Below, in pieces: positions 48,380 to 57,089 of a DNA stretch of 64,000 nucleotides (position 1 is the first letter of the stretch; every line of letters starts with the position of its first letter). The DNA lies in contig CAWHXF010000027.1 of assembly GCA_963833195.1 (NCBI GenBank), forward strand, positions 2,170,001-2,234,000. Direction: 5' to 3'. The notes beneath the pieces are model-generated. The model ran no database searches. It saw nothing but the letters and a program-made list of their open reading frames with translations, and was not told the origin of the DNA. A program made the translations under genes and the position numbers. The DNA is from Granulosicoccus sp963833195 (GTDB lineage Bacteria > Pseudomonadota > Gammaproteobacteria > Granulosicoccales > Granulosicoccaceae).

Positions 48380-49393
48380 TCAGCGCATGGGCGCCGCGTA
48401 GAGCACGCCGCCGTCGTTCCACAGCGCGTTCAGGCCGCGCTCGAGCCCGAGCTCGGTGTCGGGGCCGACGTTCGCCTCGTAGCTCTCGCCGTAGTTGCCG
48501 ACCATGGCCACGATGTTCGCGCAGAACTCGTTCGGCAGACCGATCTTGCTGCCGAGGTCGCCGTCGACGCCGAGGATGCGCTGCACGTTCGGGTCGTCCG
48601 ACTCCTTCATCTGCTCGACGTTCTCGCTTGTGATGCCGGCCTCTTCGGCGTTGATCATGCAGTTGAGCGTCCAGCGCGCGACGTCGCCCCACTCGGCATC
48701 ACCGGCACGCACGAGCGGGCCGAGCGGCTCCTTCGAGATGATCTCGGGCAGCACGATGTGCTCGTCCGGGTTGGCGAGCTTGCCGCGCTGCGCGGCGAGG
48801 CCCGAGCGGTCGGTGGTGTAGACGTCGCAGCGCCCGGCGTCGTAGGCCGCGACGACTTCGTCGGCCTTCTCGAACGCGACGACGGTGTACTTCATGCCCT
48901 GGGCACGGAAGTAGTCCGCGACGTTGAGCTCGGTGGTGGTGCCGGTGTTGGTGCACACCGCGGCGCCGTCGAGCTCGGTGGCGCTGGCCACGCCGAGCCC
49001 GGTCGGGACCATGAAGCCTTGGCCGTCGTAGTAGTTGACGCCGACGAACTCGCCGAAGTCGGTGTCGCGGCTCATGGTCCAGGTGGTGTTGCGGGCCAGC
49101 ACGTCGACCTCGCCCGAGGTGAGCGCGGTGAAGCGGGTCTTGGCGGACAGCGGCGTGAACCTGACCGCCTCGGGGTCGCCGAAGATGGCGGCCGCCATGG
49201 CGCGGCAGTAGTCGACGTCGAGGCCCGTCCACGCGCCCTTGTCGTCGGGGTTCGAGAAGCCCGGCAGGCCCTGCGAGACGCCGCACTGCACGAAGCCCTT
49301 GGACTTCACCGCGTCCATCGTCTCCGCCGCCTGCGCCGTGCCCGCGGCGGCCAGTGCCGCGCCGACGGCGATCGTTCCTAGAAGGTTCTTCAT
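48380..49393 (-). CDS. aapJ: General amino-acid ABC transporter, periplasmic binding protein
   Basis: 337 residues from the ATG at 49393, preceded by GGAGAAGACG (good Shine-Dalgarno). Signal peptide MKNLLGTIAVGAALAAAGTA-QA, then ETMDAVKSKGFVQCGVSQGL and GLDVDYCRAMAAAIFGDP, typical of the AapJ/BztA family. It binds a broad range of L-amino acids. First gene of the operon, 88 nt before aapQ. Confidence 0.95.
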   Translation of the reverse strand: MKNLLGTIAVGAALAAAGTAQAAETMDAVKSKGFVQCGVSQGLPGFSNPDDKGAWTGLDVDYCRAMAAAIFGDPEAVRFTPLSAKTRFTALTSGEVDVLARNTTWTMSRDTDFGEFVGVNYYDGQGFMVPTGLGVASATELDGAAVCTNTGTTTELNVADYFRAQGMKYTVVAFEKADEVVAAYDAGRCDVYTTDRSGLAAQRGKLANPDEHIVLPEIISKEPLGPLVRAGDAEWGDVARWTLNCMINAEEAGITSENVEQMKESDDPNVQRILGVDGDLGSKIGLPNEFCANIVAMVGNYGESYEANVGPDTELGLERGLNALWNDGGVLYAAPMR

Positions 49394-49672
49394 CGTCTTC
49401 TCCGAGTGATCCTGCCCTGTCGGGAGGAGGTGTCTGTGGAAGGCGCCGGCATCCCTGACGGTCGACTCGGCGGAGGACGCTAACACATTGCCTACGCGTC
49501 ACGGCACCGGTGCGCCGAGGCGTCGCACGTGTCACGGTTCGCGTGCACGCGCGCGGTGCAGGGGGCTTCCGGATCGCTCGGGAACGGTGCGTCGGACTCC
49601 GCCTGACCCTTCGGTACGGCGATGATCGCGCTGCGGCGAGCGTGCCGCGACGAGCGCGCCGCGACGGATCCC

Positions 49673-50479
49673 TCAGCGGTCGGGCAGCTCGCGCGCGACT
49701 TCCTCGAACAGGACCGCGAGCGCGGCCTCGGCCGGGGGCGCCTCGGGCGGCGCCGGTGCGCCGGGACGCCCCGCCATGCGATCCGCGATGGAGGCGGCGA
49801 TGCTCGCGACGAAGCCTTCGCGCCGCTCGGTCTCGTGTTCCGTGCGCGCTTCGGCGGCCGTCGTCCACGTACCGAGCGGGCGCACCGCCCCGCTGTTCAG
49901 GTCCACGCGCGTCGCCGACAGGCGCACGCGTCGGCGCACCGCCTGCACGATGCGCTCGTTGCCCGTGTCGATGCCGTCGCGGCGCACGGGCTCGGCCGTC
50001 GGCTCGAGTCGCTCGACGGCGTTCTCCTCGATGCGCAGCAGCAGGCCGCCGCGGTGCGCTATCGGTGCGGCCATGAGCGTCTGCAGGGCGTCGGGCACCA
50101 GCGCTCCGGTACGCCCGAACGCCTCGAGGATGGGATCCAGCCGCGCCGGGTCGATCTCGGTGCGCACGCGCTCGGCGCCTTCGAAGCGCCGCCTGCCCGC
50201 GCGTTCGAACGCGGCCGTCGCCGCCGCGTCCAGCGCCGCGCGGTCCGCCCCGAGCTCGATGCCGGGGGCGAGCGTCACGCCGAGCAGGGACAGATCGTTC
50301 GTGCCTCGGCGGCCGCCGCCGCCCGTGCCGGCGCCGCAGCCGACGCCTCCGAGCACCGGCAACGCCGCGATCAGGCCCACGACCGCCAGCCGCACGAGCC
50401 CGGCACGGCGGGCGGGATCGGCGGCGTGCACGTCGCGCGCGACGGTGTCGCCGCGCTGACGCGCGTTCGGCTCGGGCAT
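49673..50479 (-). CDS. Putative lipoprotein, unknown function
   Basis: 268 residues from the ATG at 50479 (MPEPNARQRGDTVARD); the frame is open further but shows no sense. A hydrophobic segment (LVRLAVVGLIAALPVLGGVG) ends at Cys48, a possible lipidation site, though the residue at -3 is Gly rather than Leu. The rest (LSLLGVTLAPGIELGADRAA onward) is rich in Arg, Ala and Glu and gives no family match I recognise. The long N-terminus before the hydrophobic segment suggests that the real start may be later. Confidence 0.5.
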   Translation of the reverse strand: MPEPNARQRGDTVARDVHAADPARRAGLVRLAVVGLIAALPVLGGVGCGAGTGGGGRRGTNDLSLLGVTLAPGIELGADRAALDAAATAAFERAGRRRFEGAERVRTEIDPARLDPILEAFGRTGALVPDALQTLMAAPIAHRGGLLLRIEENAVERLEPTAEPVRRDGIDTGNERIVQAVRRRVRLSATRVDLNSGAVRPLGTWTTAAEARTEHETERREGFVASIAASIADRMAGRPGAPAPPEAPPAEAALAVLFEEVARELPDR

Positions 50480-50826
50480 GGCGATCGACCTGCGTCCGCG
50501 CGCCGTCGCGGCGCGCCCGGAGTGTAGGAGAGCCCTCGTGCGGGCACGGGTGCAGGTTCGCGGTGCACATAGTGTCTGGCGGTGCGCGCGATCGGGCGCG
50601 CACGACGAATCCGCTATCATCGGACGCATCGCGAGCCTCTCGCCGAGCCGCGAGCCGACGGTGCGCGGCGCGGTCGTTTCGGTCCGCCCCCGCACCGCGG
50701 CCCCCGATCGTCAGCCTCCCGACGTCACGCCTGAACGCGCCGTCGGCAGCGCAGCCGTCCGGCATCCCGCTTCCGACCCATTCCCGATCCCGTTCAACCC
50801 CGAACCCTGAGACGAGCCGACCCCAG
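50480..50826. promoter_or_regulatory. Divergent region upstream of gltA
   Basis: 347 nt between a lipoprotein gene (minus) and gltA (plus). A hairpin GCGCGCC-GTCGC-GGCGCGC lies at 50498-50516. A second inverted repeat GTGCGCGC-N6-GCGCGCAC (50582-50603) ends 11 nt before TATCAT (50615-50620), the best -10 candidate for gltA, and would overlap its -35 zone. The -35 itself is weak (TCGGGC), so activator or repressor control is possible. Confidence 0.4.
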
Positions 50827-52125
50827 ATGAGCGAGCGCAACGCCACCATCACCGGCGCCGACGGCCGCAGCTCCGAGCTTCCGCTCCAGAGCGGCACCCA
50901 CGGCCCCGACGCCGCCGACGTGCGCGGACTCAAGAAGGACACCGGGCTGTTCACCTACGACCCGGGCTTCGCGACCACCGCGAGCTGCAAGAGCGCCATC
51001 ACGTTCATCGACGGCGACGAGGGCGTGTTGCTGTACCGCGGCTACCCCATCGAGCAACTCGCCGAGCACAGCTCCTATCTCGAGGTGTGCTACCTGCTGA
51101 TGTACGGCGAGTTGCCCACGCCCGAACAGCGCGGGAACTTCGAGCAGACCATCACGTACCACACGATGGTGCACGAGAACATCCGCAAGTTCCTCACGGG
51201 CTTCCGCTACGACGCGCACCCGATGGCCATGATGGTCGGCACCGTGGGCGCGATGTCGAGCTTCTACCACGACTCCACCGACGTCACGAACCCGCAGCAC
51301 CGCGAGATCTCCGCGCATCGACTCATCGCGAAGATGCCCACCCTCGCCGCCTACTGCTTCAACTACCACTCCGGGCGCCCGTTCCTCTACCCCGACAACT
51401 CGATGAGCTACGTCGAGAACTTCACGCGCATGATGTTCGGCGTGCCGGCCGAGACCTACGTGCCGAACCCCACCGTGGTGAAGGCGCTGGAGCTGATCAT
51501 GCTGCTGCACGCCGACCACGAGCAGAACGCCAGCACCTCGACGGTGCGCCTCGCGGGCAGCTCGGGCGCGAACCCGTTCGCCTCCATCGCCGCGGGCATC
51601 GCGAGCCTGTGGGGTCCGGCCCACGGTGGCGCGAACGAGTCGGTCATCAACATGCTGGACCGCATCCTGTACTCCGGCGAGACCATCGAGCAGACCATCG
51701 CGCGCGCGAAGGACAAGAACGACCCCTTCCGCCTGATGGGCTTCGGACACCGCGTGTACAAGAACTTCGACCCGCGTGCCAAGCTCATCCAGAAGATGTG
51801 CTACGACCTGCTGGGCGAGCTCGGCGGCGACCAGCCGCTGTTCGAGCTGGCGATGGAGCTCGAGAAGGCCACGCTCGCCGACGACTACTTCGTCGAGCGC
51901 AAGCTCTACCCGAACGTGGACTTCTACTCCGGCATCATCCTGCGCGCGCTGGAGATCCCGATGAACATGTTCACGGTGATGTTCGCCATGAGTCGCACGG
52001 TCGGCTGGATCTCGCACTGGATGGAGATGCACGAGGACCCCGATTTCCGCATCGGTCGGCCCCAGCAGATCTACATCGGCGCGGCCAAGCGCGACTACCC
52101 GGTCCGCGGCGCGGGGGCCGCCTGA
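50827..52125 (+). CDS. gltA: Citrate synthase (type II)
   Basis: 432 residues from the ATG at 50827 (MSERNATITGADGRSSELPL). Active-site motifs: LHADHEQNASTSTVRLAGSS (catalytic His), GPAHGGANESV (His) and MGFGHRVYKNFDPRA, with the late catalytic Asp in the region before ERKLYPNVDFYSG. It condenses acetyl-CoA and oxaloacetate; the long type II form of Gram-negatives is NADH-sensitive. Its stop overlaps the presumed start of the next gene. Confidence 0.97.
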   Translation: MSERNATITGADGRSSELPLQSGTHGPDAADVRGLKKDTGLFTYDPGFATTASCKSAITFIDGDEGVLLYRGYPIEQLAEHSSYLEVCYLLMYGELPTPEQRGNFEQTITYHTMVHENIRKFLTGFRYDAHPMAMMVGTVGAMSSFYHDSTDVTNPQHREISAHRLIAKMPTLAAYCFNYHSGRPFLYPDNSMSYVENFTRMMFGVPAETYVPNPTVVKALELIMLLHADHEQNASTSTVRLAGSSGANPFASIAAGIASLWGPAHGGANESVINMLDRILYSGETIEQTIARAKDKNDPFRLMGFGHRVYKNFDPRAKLIQKMCYDLLGELGGDQPLFELAMELEKATLADDYFVERKLYPNVDFYSGIILRALEIPMNMFTVMFAMSRTVGWISHWMEMHEDPDFRIGRPQQIYIGAAKRDYPVRGAGAA

Positions 52126-52736
52126 GCGCGAACCCGACCGACGCCGCCCCGGTCGGCACGGAGGCCGCGCGCCCGGGCGCACCGAGCGTCGCGTCCGAGG
52201 CCTTCACCTCGGCGCTGTCGGCCGCGGCGAACGGCGTCTGCGTGGTGACCGCCGCGCACGGGGATCGCCGTGCCGGCCTGACGGTGAGCTCCATGTGCTC
52301 GGTGTGCGCCGAGCCGCCGCTGCTGCTCGCCTGCGTGAACGCCGACAACGCGTTCAACGCGGTGGCGAGCTCGGCGCAAGCGTTCGCGGTCAACATTCTC
52401 GAAGCCCGCCACATGGCTCTGGCCCTGGTGTTCGCGGGGCTCTCGGAGCCCCCGCCTTCCGCGTCGCCGGGACTCGCGGCCGGCGAGGCGGACCGCTTCG
52501 GGGTCGGCGACTGGACGCGACTCGTCACGGGTGCGCCCGTGCTGGACGACGCGCTCGTCGCGCTGGACTGCGAGCTCGACTCGAGCTTCGAGCGCGGCAC
52601 GCACCGCATCTGGATAGGTCGCGTGACCGGCGTGCGCACCGCGCCGGGCGTACCGCTGGTCTACACCTCGCGCGCCTTCGCCTCGACGCTCCCGCTCGAC
52701 CCCGGTCAGGACGGCCCCACCGGCCGGGACGAGTAG
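52122..52736 (+). CDS. Flavin reductase-like FMN-binding protein, probable CTG start
   Basis: 204 residues if translation starts at CTG 52122-52124, which overlaps the gltA stop (CTGA). The family region begins FTSALSAAANGVCVVTAAHG and continues GLTVSSMCSVCAEPPLLLAC, FAVNILEARHMALALVFAGL. Members reduce flavins or serve as the reductase part of two-component monooxygenases. Between the gltA stop and the conserved part there is no ATG, GTG or TTG in frame, so the gene uses an unusual start, is translated from inside gltA, or has suffered an indel. The 3' end overlaps lptE (opposite strand) by 31 nt. Confidence 0.75.
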   Translation: MSANPTDAAPVGTEAARPGAPSVASEAFTSALSAAANGVCVVTAAHGDRRAGLTVSSMCSVCAEPPLLLACVNADNAFNAVASSAQAFAVNILEARHMALALVFAGLSEPPPSASPGLAAGEADRFGVGDWTRLVTGAPVLDDALVALDCELDSSFERGTHRIWIGRVTGVRTAPGVPLVYTSRAFASTLPLDPGQDGPTGRDE

Positions 52737-53248
52737 GCTCCGAGCGAGGCGAGCGTGCGCAGCACCACCTGACGCACCAGCTCGCGCCGAAGCTCCAGGC
52801 GCAGGATGCGCGCCTCGTTCTCCTTGCCGAGCACTTCCCTGACGTCCCACGTGTAGTCCCGGGTCACGCGTACCAGGTTGGCGGGCACGTCCACGGCGAC
52901 GGCGGGCGAGGCCTCGTCCGTGGCGCGCGCGATGGCGAGGCTCAGCTCGTGCGCGAGCTCGAACTCGCTGACCCGTCCGGTGCGCTGCACGGAGACGATG
53001 CGCTCCTGCACGCGCTCCCCGCCGATGCGCAGCAGCACGTCGGCCTCGTCGCGGTTGGGTGCGAGCGCGAAGCCGCGGTCGGCGAGAGCGAGGCGCAGCT
53101 CGGGCAACACCGACAGCCCGCGATCGGCGTCGATGTAGAGCCGCTCCTCGGGCCCGGCAGCCGTCCCGCTGCCGCGCGGCCTGAACCCGCACGCCGTCCC
53201 GGACAGCGCCGTCGCGGCGCCCGCCACGAGGAACGCGCGTCGTCGCAC
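52706..53248 (-). CDS. lptE: LPS-assembly lipoprotein LptE
   Basis: 180 residues from a GTG at 53248. Signal peptide RRRAFLVAGAATALSGTAC with lipidated Cys20, followed by GFRPRGS, the LptE hallmark (CGFxLRG). LptE plugs the LptD barrel and helps insert LPS into the outer membrane. In many gammaproteobacteria it follows leuS; here leuS is about 4 kb away with other genes between. The C-terminal region is a long charged helix. Moderate certainty because LptE is poorly conserved. Confidence 0.75.
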   Translation of the reverse strand: MRRRAFLVAGAATALSGTACGFRPRGSGTAAGPEERLYIDADRGLSVLPELRLALADRGFALAPNRDEADVLLRIGGERVQERIVSVQRTGRVSEFELAHELSLAIARATDEASPAVAVDVPANLVRVTRDYTWDVREVLGKENEARILRLELRRELVRQVVLRTLASLGAYSSRPVGPS

Positions 53249-53294
53249 CGTCGGCGGTCCGTGGGCGGCCCGGGGGCGTTCCGTCGCCGGTCCT

Positions 53295-53849
53295 TCAGTC
53301 CGCCGCGGTGGCCGCGGCGGCGAAGTTCTGCAGCGCCCCGGAGACCGTGCCCAGCACCTCCGCGCAGTCGTCACCCGTGATGCCGTGGCGCGCGGCGAGC
53401 CAGGCGGGATCGTTCCAGACGAGTCGGGTCTCGCCCGTCGCGTCGACGAAGGCGAGCATCCTTTGCGGCAGGTCGATGGCCATCGTCGGTGCGCAGACCA
53501 TGAGCGGCGTGCCGAGCTTCGGGTTGCCGAACAGCAGCACCTGCGTCGGCCCGAGCTCGAGCCCCGCGCCCTCGGCATTGGCCGCGTGATCGATGCGCGC
53601 GAAGACCGTGAGCCCCTTCGATTCGAGGGCCGCCGACAATCGATCGATCGTGGTGGGCACGTCGTGCGGGCTCGGCACGCTCTGCAGCCCGTCCTGCGCG
53701 GCGGCCGGGCCACACACCGCACCGAGGCCGAGCACGAGCGCGGCGGCTCGAACCGCGACGAAGGCGCGGCGACCGATTCCCCGAAGCGAACGCCGAAGAG
53801 CGAAGCGGCGGCGACGCTCGGGACGGACGGCGGCGAGGCGTGACGTCAT
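53295..53849 (-). CDS. DUF302 family periplasmic protein
   Basis: 184 residues from the ATG at 53849. The first 55 residues hold a basic region and a hydrophobic segment ending AVCGPAAAQDG (cleavage after AQ or AAA). The DUF302 core is seen in IDRLSAALESKGLTVFARID and GPTQVLLFGNPKLGTPLMV, then LPQRMLAFVDATGETRLVWN. The role of the family is unclear. It precedes lptE by 46 nt on the same strand. Confidence 0.85.
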   Translation of the reverse strand: MTSRLAAVRPERRRRFALRRSLRGIGRRAFVAVRAAALVLGLGAVCGPAAAQDGLQSVPSPHDVPTTIDRLSAALESKGLTVFARIDHAANAEGAGLELGPTQVLLFGNPKLGTPLMVCAPTMAIDLPQRMLAFVDATGETRLVWNDPAWLAARHGITGDDCAEVLGTVSGALQNFAAAATAAD

Positions 53850-54021
53850 GGGGGCGGATCTCGAGCGTCGGGGGACGGGCAGTGTAGCGCGGGCGCCTGC
53901 TACGCTCGATCGCGAGACCGACGCCGTCATCGACCCCGTGATCGCCCCCCGTGATCGCCCCCCGATCGACCCCGTCGCCGACCCCGACCGAGGGCCCTGA
54001 AGCCATGCGCACCGGATACTG

Positions 54022-55794
54022 ATGCGACCCGTGCGACTCTCCCCGGCGCGTGCGGTCCCGGCGTCACGGGCCACGGATGCCTCGGGGGATGCCTCGGGGG
54101 ATGCCTCGGGGGATGCCCTGAGGGATGCCCCGAGGGATGCCGGATCCGTCGTGACGCGCCTGATCGCGGCGCTGGACGTGCCGGGCGAGCACGATCCGGC
54201 GACCCTGGACGCCGCGATCGCGGCGGTGGCCGACGACGGCATCGACGATCCGGCCTTGACGGATCTCGAGGCCGTGCCGTTCGTCACCGTCGACAACGAC
54301 GGCTCGCGCGACCTCGACCAGGCCCTGCACGTGCGGGCTTGCGGGCCCGATGGCGGCTGGCGCGTGCGCTACGCGCTCGCCGACACCACCCGGCACGTGG
54401 TGCCGGGGAATGCGTTGTGGGCGGCGGCCACGGCACGCGGCGCGACGCTGTACGCGCCCGACCGCGCGTTGCCGATGCTGCCGCGCGCGCTGTCCGAAGG
54501 CCTGCTGTCGCTGGACCCGGGAGAGCGTCGGCGCGCGCTGGTGTTCGACATGCGGGTGGCCGCCGACGGCGCAGTCACGTCCACCGACGTCGTGCGCGCG
54601 CGCGTGCGAAGTCGGTTGCAACTGACCTACGCCGGCGTGCAGCGGGCCGTGGACGGCGAGAAACCGCTCGCCGACGCGCGGGCGGACAACCCGGAGTCCA
54701 GGGCCGTGCGGGCATCGTCCGACGAGGCGGACGCGATCATGGACTCGTTGCGCGCGCTGGCGGCCGTCGGCACGGCGATGGAGGCGCATCGACGCGCCGC
54801 CGGCACCATCGCCTTCGACCGCACCGAGAGCGACATCCGCATCGTGGATGGCCCCGACGGCGCGGTGTTCGACGTGACGCCGCGCCCGCGGCTCGCGAGC
54901 GAGGCGTGGAACGAGCAACTGAGCCTCGCCTGCAACGTGCAGGGCGCGGTGCTGCTGGTGTCGCTCGAGGCCGACGACCCGACGCTCGAGCCCGTGTACC
55001 GCACGCACGCCGCGCCGGACCCGGGTCGGCTGCGCGAGCTGGACGCGACGCTCGTCGCGTTCGCCGACGCGCTCGATCTCGACGGCCCGTGGCGCCGCCG
55101 GCCGAAGACGGACGCATCGCTCGCCGACTGGTTCGAGGCCCTGCCCCGCCGCCCCGCCGGGCGCCGGCGCGCGATACAACGCCAGCTCCTGCGCGCCCAG
55201 CAGGCGTCGCGCTACGGCGCCGAGCCCGGGCGCCACCACGCGCTGGCGGCCGATGGCTACGCGCGCTTCTCCTCGCCGATGCGCGAGCTCGTCGGCGTGC
55301 ACACCCATCGCGTGCTGCTGCGCGCGCTCGGGCTCGCGCAGGCCGTGCCGCAGGAGGCGACGCAGCGTGACCGCGAGGCCCTGCGCGATGCCGTGGTGGC
55401 GGCCGGGGAGGCGTCGCGCACCCGGCAGAAGGCGCTCGACCGTGCCGTGCTGTACGAGGTGATCGGCGCGCTGTTCGCCGAGGATCTCGCCGACGGCGAC
55501 CCGCCCTGGCGGGACGCGACGGTGCTCGGCGTCGAGCCGAACAAGCTGCACGTCGGGCTCGACGGCATGGCGCTCGACGTGAAGGTGTACCGAGAGGACC
55601 TGGAAGCGACGACCGGCGTCGCCTGGGCGCTGGACACGGTGTCTGCGCGTCCGGGGGCGCGCCGCTCGGCGGCCCTGCCCGGCGTACCGGCCGCCGTGCC
55701 CGTGTTCCTGGGCGACGGCGTGCGGCTCAGGGTGCGCGGCTTCGATGCGTCGTCGAGCCGCTACCGCTTCGATCTCGAGCTGCTGGACCTTTGA
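54022..55794 (+). CDS. RNB-domain ribonuclease (RNase II/R family) with repeat-rich N-terminus
   Basis: 590 residues. Catalytic motif VTVDNDGSRDLDQALHV gives Asp91, Asp97 and Asp99 and a Gln100 where E. coli RNase II has Asp210. The RNA-clamping and C-terminal motif YARFSSPMRELVGVHTHR is present. The N-terminus lacks cold-shock domains: it is about 85 residues, of which residues 19-38 are five Asp-Ala-x-x tetrapeptides from a 12-bp tandem repeat. A possible S1-like fold may follow the RNB part. The protein is probably a 3'-5' exoribonuclease of a shorter subfamily. Confidence 0.88.
   Translation: MRPVRLSPARAVPASRATDASGDASGDASGDALRDAPRDAGSVVTRLIAALDVPGEHDPATLDAAIAAVADDGIDDPALTDLEAVPFVTVDNDGSRDLDQALHVRACGPDGGWRVRYALADTTRHVVPGNALWAAATARGATLYAPDRALPMLPRALSEGLLSLDPGERRRALVFDMRVAADGAVTSTDVVRARVRSRLQLTYAGVQRAVDGEKPLADARADNPESRAVRASSDEADAIMDSLRALAAVGTAMEAHRRAAGTIAFDRTESDIRIVDGPDGAVFDVTPRPRLASEAWNEQLSLACNVQGAVLLVSLEADDPTLEPVYRTHAAPDPGRLRELDATLVAFADALDLDGPWRRRPKTDASLADWFEALPRRPAGRRRAIQRQLLRAQQASRYGAEPGRHHALAADGYARFSSPMRELVGVHTHRVLLRALGLAQAVPQEATQRDREALRDAVVAAGEASRTRQKALDRAVLYEVIGALFAEDLADGDPPWRDATVLGVEPNKLHVGLDGMALDVKVYREDLEATTGVAWALDTVSARPGARRSAALPGVPAAVPVFLGDGVRLRVRGFDASSSRYRFDLELLDL
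54076..54135. repeat. 12-bp tandem repeats inside the RNB gene
   Basis: GATGCCTCGGGG three times, then two diverged copies GATGCCCTGAGG and GATGCCCCGAGG, all in frame, coding DASG, DASG, DASG, DALR, DAPR. Unit length is a multiple of three, so copy-number change would keep the reading frame. Confidence 0.9.
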
Positions 55795-55886
55795 CGGCTC
55801 GTGACGGAAGTGATTGCACACGCGGCCCATGACGCCGCCGGTCGGGGGATAACGTCGGGTCCGACGTACCAGCAGAGGGCAACGAC

Positions 55887-56084
55887 ATGAACAAGGATCA
55901 GGCGAAGGGCGAGGCGAACAAGGCCGCCGGCAAGGTGCAGGAAAAGGCCGGCGAGATGACGGGCGACGACGAGGCGCGGGCCGAGGGCGCGGGCAAGCAG
56001 GCCAAGGGCAGCGCCCAGAAGGTCAAGGGCGACGCGCGCGAGGGCGTCAAGGACGCGGCCGACGCGGTCAAGAAGAACGCCTGA
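55887..56084 (+). CDS. CsbD family stress protein
   Basis: 65 residues (MNKDQAKGEANKAAGKVQEK), hydrophilic and Lys/Ala/Gly-rich, the standard CsbD/YjbJ type. These small proteins accumulate under general stress; the molecular role is unknown. It faces the EamA gene across a strong palindromic terminator. Confidence 0.92.
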   Translation: MNKDQAKGEANKAAGKVQEKAGEMTGDDEARAEGAGKQAKGSAQKVKGDAREGVKDAADAVKKNA

Positions 56085-56090
56085 GTCGCT

Positions 56091-56158
56091 CTCGCGGACG
56101 GGGACCGGACGGCCCCGTCCGGCCCCCGTCCGCCCCCCGTCCGCCCCCCGTCCGCGAG
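56091..56158. terminator. Bidirectional hairpin with tandem CGTCCGCCCCCC repeats
   Basis: A perfect 13-bp stem CTCGCGGACGGGG / CCCCGTCCGCGAG encloses an inner hairpin (CCGGACGG / CCGTCCGG) and about three copies of a C-rich 11-12-bp unit. It lies between the ends of two convergent genes, so it can end transcription from both sides. Confidence 0.65.
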
Positions 56159-56164
56159 GGACCC

Positions 56165-57089
56165 TCAGGGCTTCGCCGCCACGCGCTCCGCGAGCAGGAT
56201 ACCGCCGAGCACCAGCGCGAGCCCGGCGGCGTGGTACCACGCGAAGCGCTCGCCGAGCAGCAGCACGGCGAGCCCCGCGCCGAAGATCGGGATGAGGTTG
56301 AAGAACAGGCCCGCTCTGTTGCTGCCGACGAGCTGGACCCCGCGCGCCCAGGCGACCTGCGCGCACACGGTCGGGAAGACGACCACGTAGCCGAGCACGG
56401 CCCAGCCCGTCGACGAAGGCATCGGCTGCACGGCCACGGAGAGCTCCCACGCGGCGAAGGGCACCGCCATGGCGAAGGCGCTCGCCGAGATGATCCACAT
56501 GTAGCTCATCCAGTGGATGTCCGGCCGCCAGCGCAGCGCGAAGGTGTACCCGGCGTAGAACAGGCACGCCAGCAGCATCCACGCGTCCCCGATCACGAGG
56601 CCGTTGCCGAGCAGCACCGACGCATCGCCCCCCGTCGTCACGAGCAGCACGCCCAGGATCGACAGGCCCAGCCCCGCGAGTTGCAGAGCGCGCACGCGCT
56701 GCGCGAGGATCGCGAAGTTCGCGATCATGATGAGCCCCGGCATCGAGGCCTGGATGATGCTGACGTTGATCGCGCTCGTCGTGTTCAGCGCCAGGAACAT
56801 CAGCAGGTTGAACGTGCACATGCCGAGCGCGCCGAGCGCGACGAGCAGCGGCAGGTGCGCGCGCATCAGCGGCCAGTCGCGTGCGCAGCGGTCCCCATGC
56901 GAACGGCAGCAGCAGGATCGTGGCCAGCAGCCAGCGCACCCCGGTGAGCGTGAACGGCAGCCAGTCCGCCGTGGCCAGCTTGCCGGCGACCGCGTTGCCG
57001 CCCCAGATCAGCGGCGCGAGCGTGAGCATGGCCCAGGGGCTTGCGAAGACGGTGCGGCCGATGCCCCGCGCACCGGCCGCGGCGCTCAT
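56165..57089 (-). pseudogene. EamA-family permease gene with a frameshift
   Basis: The N-terminal part from the ATG at 57089 (MSAAAGARGIGRTVFASPWA, then LAPLIWGGNAVAGKLATADW, ending LLPFAWGPLRTR) and the remaining nine or so membrane segments (from RDWPLMRAHLPLLVALGALG to ILLAERVAAKP) lie in different frames. They join near 56885-56895, where dropping one base restores a continuous EamA protein. The ATG overlaps the leuS stop (TGATG), so it was translationally coupled to leuS. It may be a real pseudogene or an assembly error. Confidence 0.75.
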
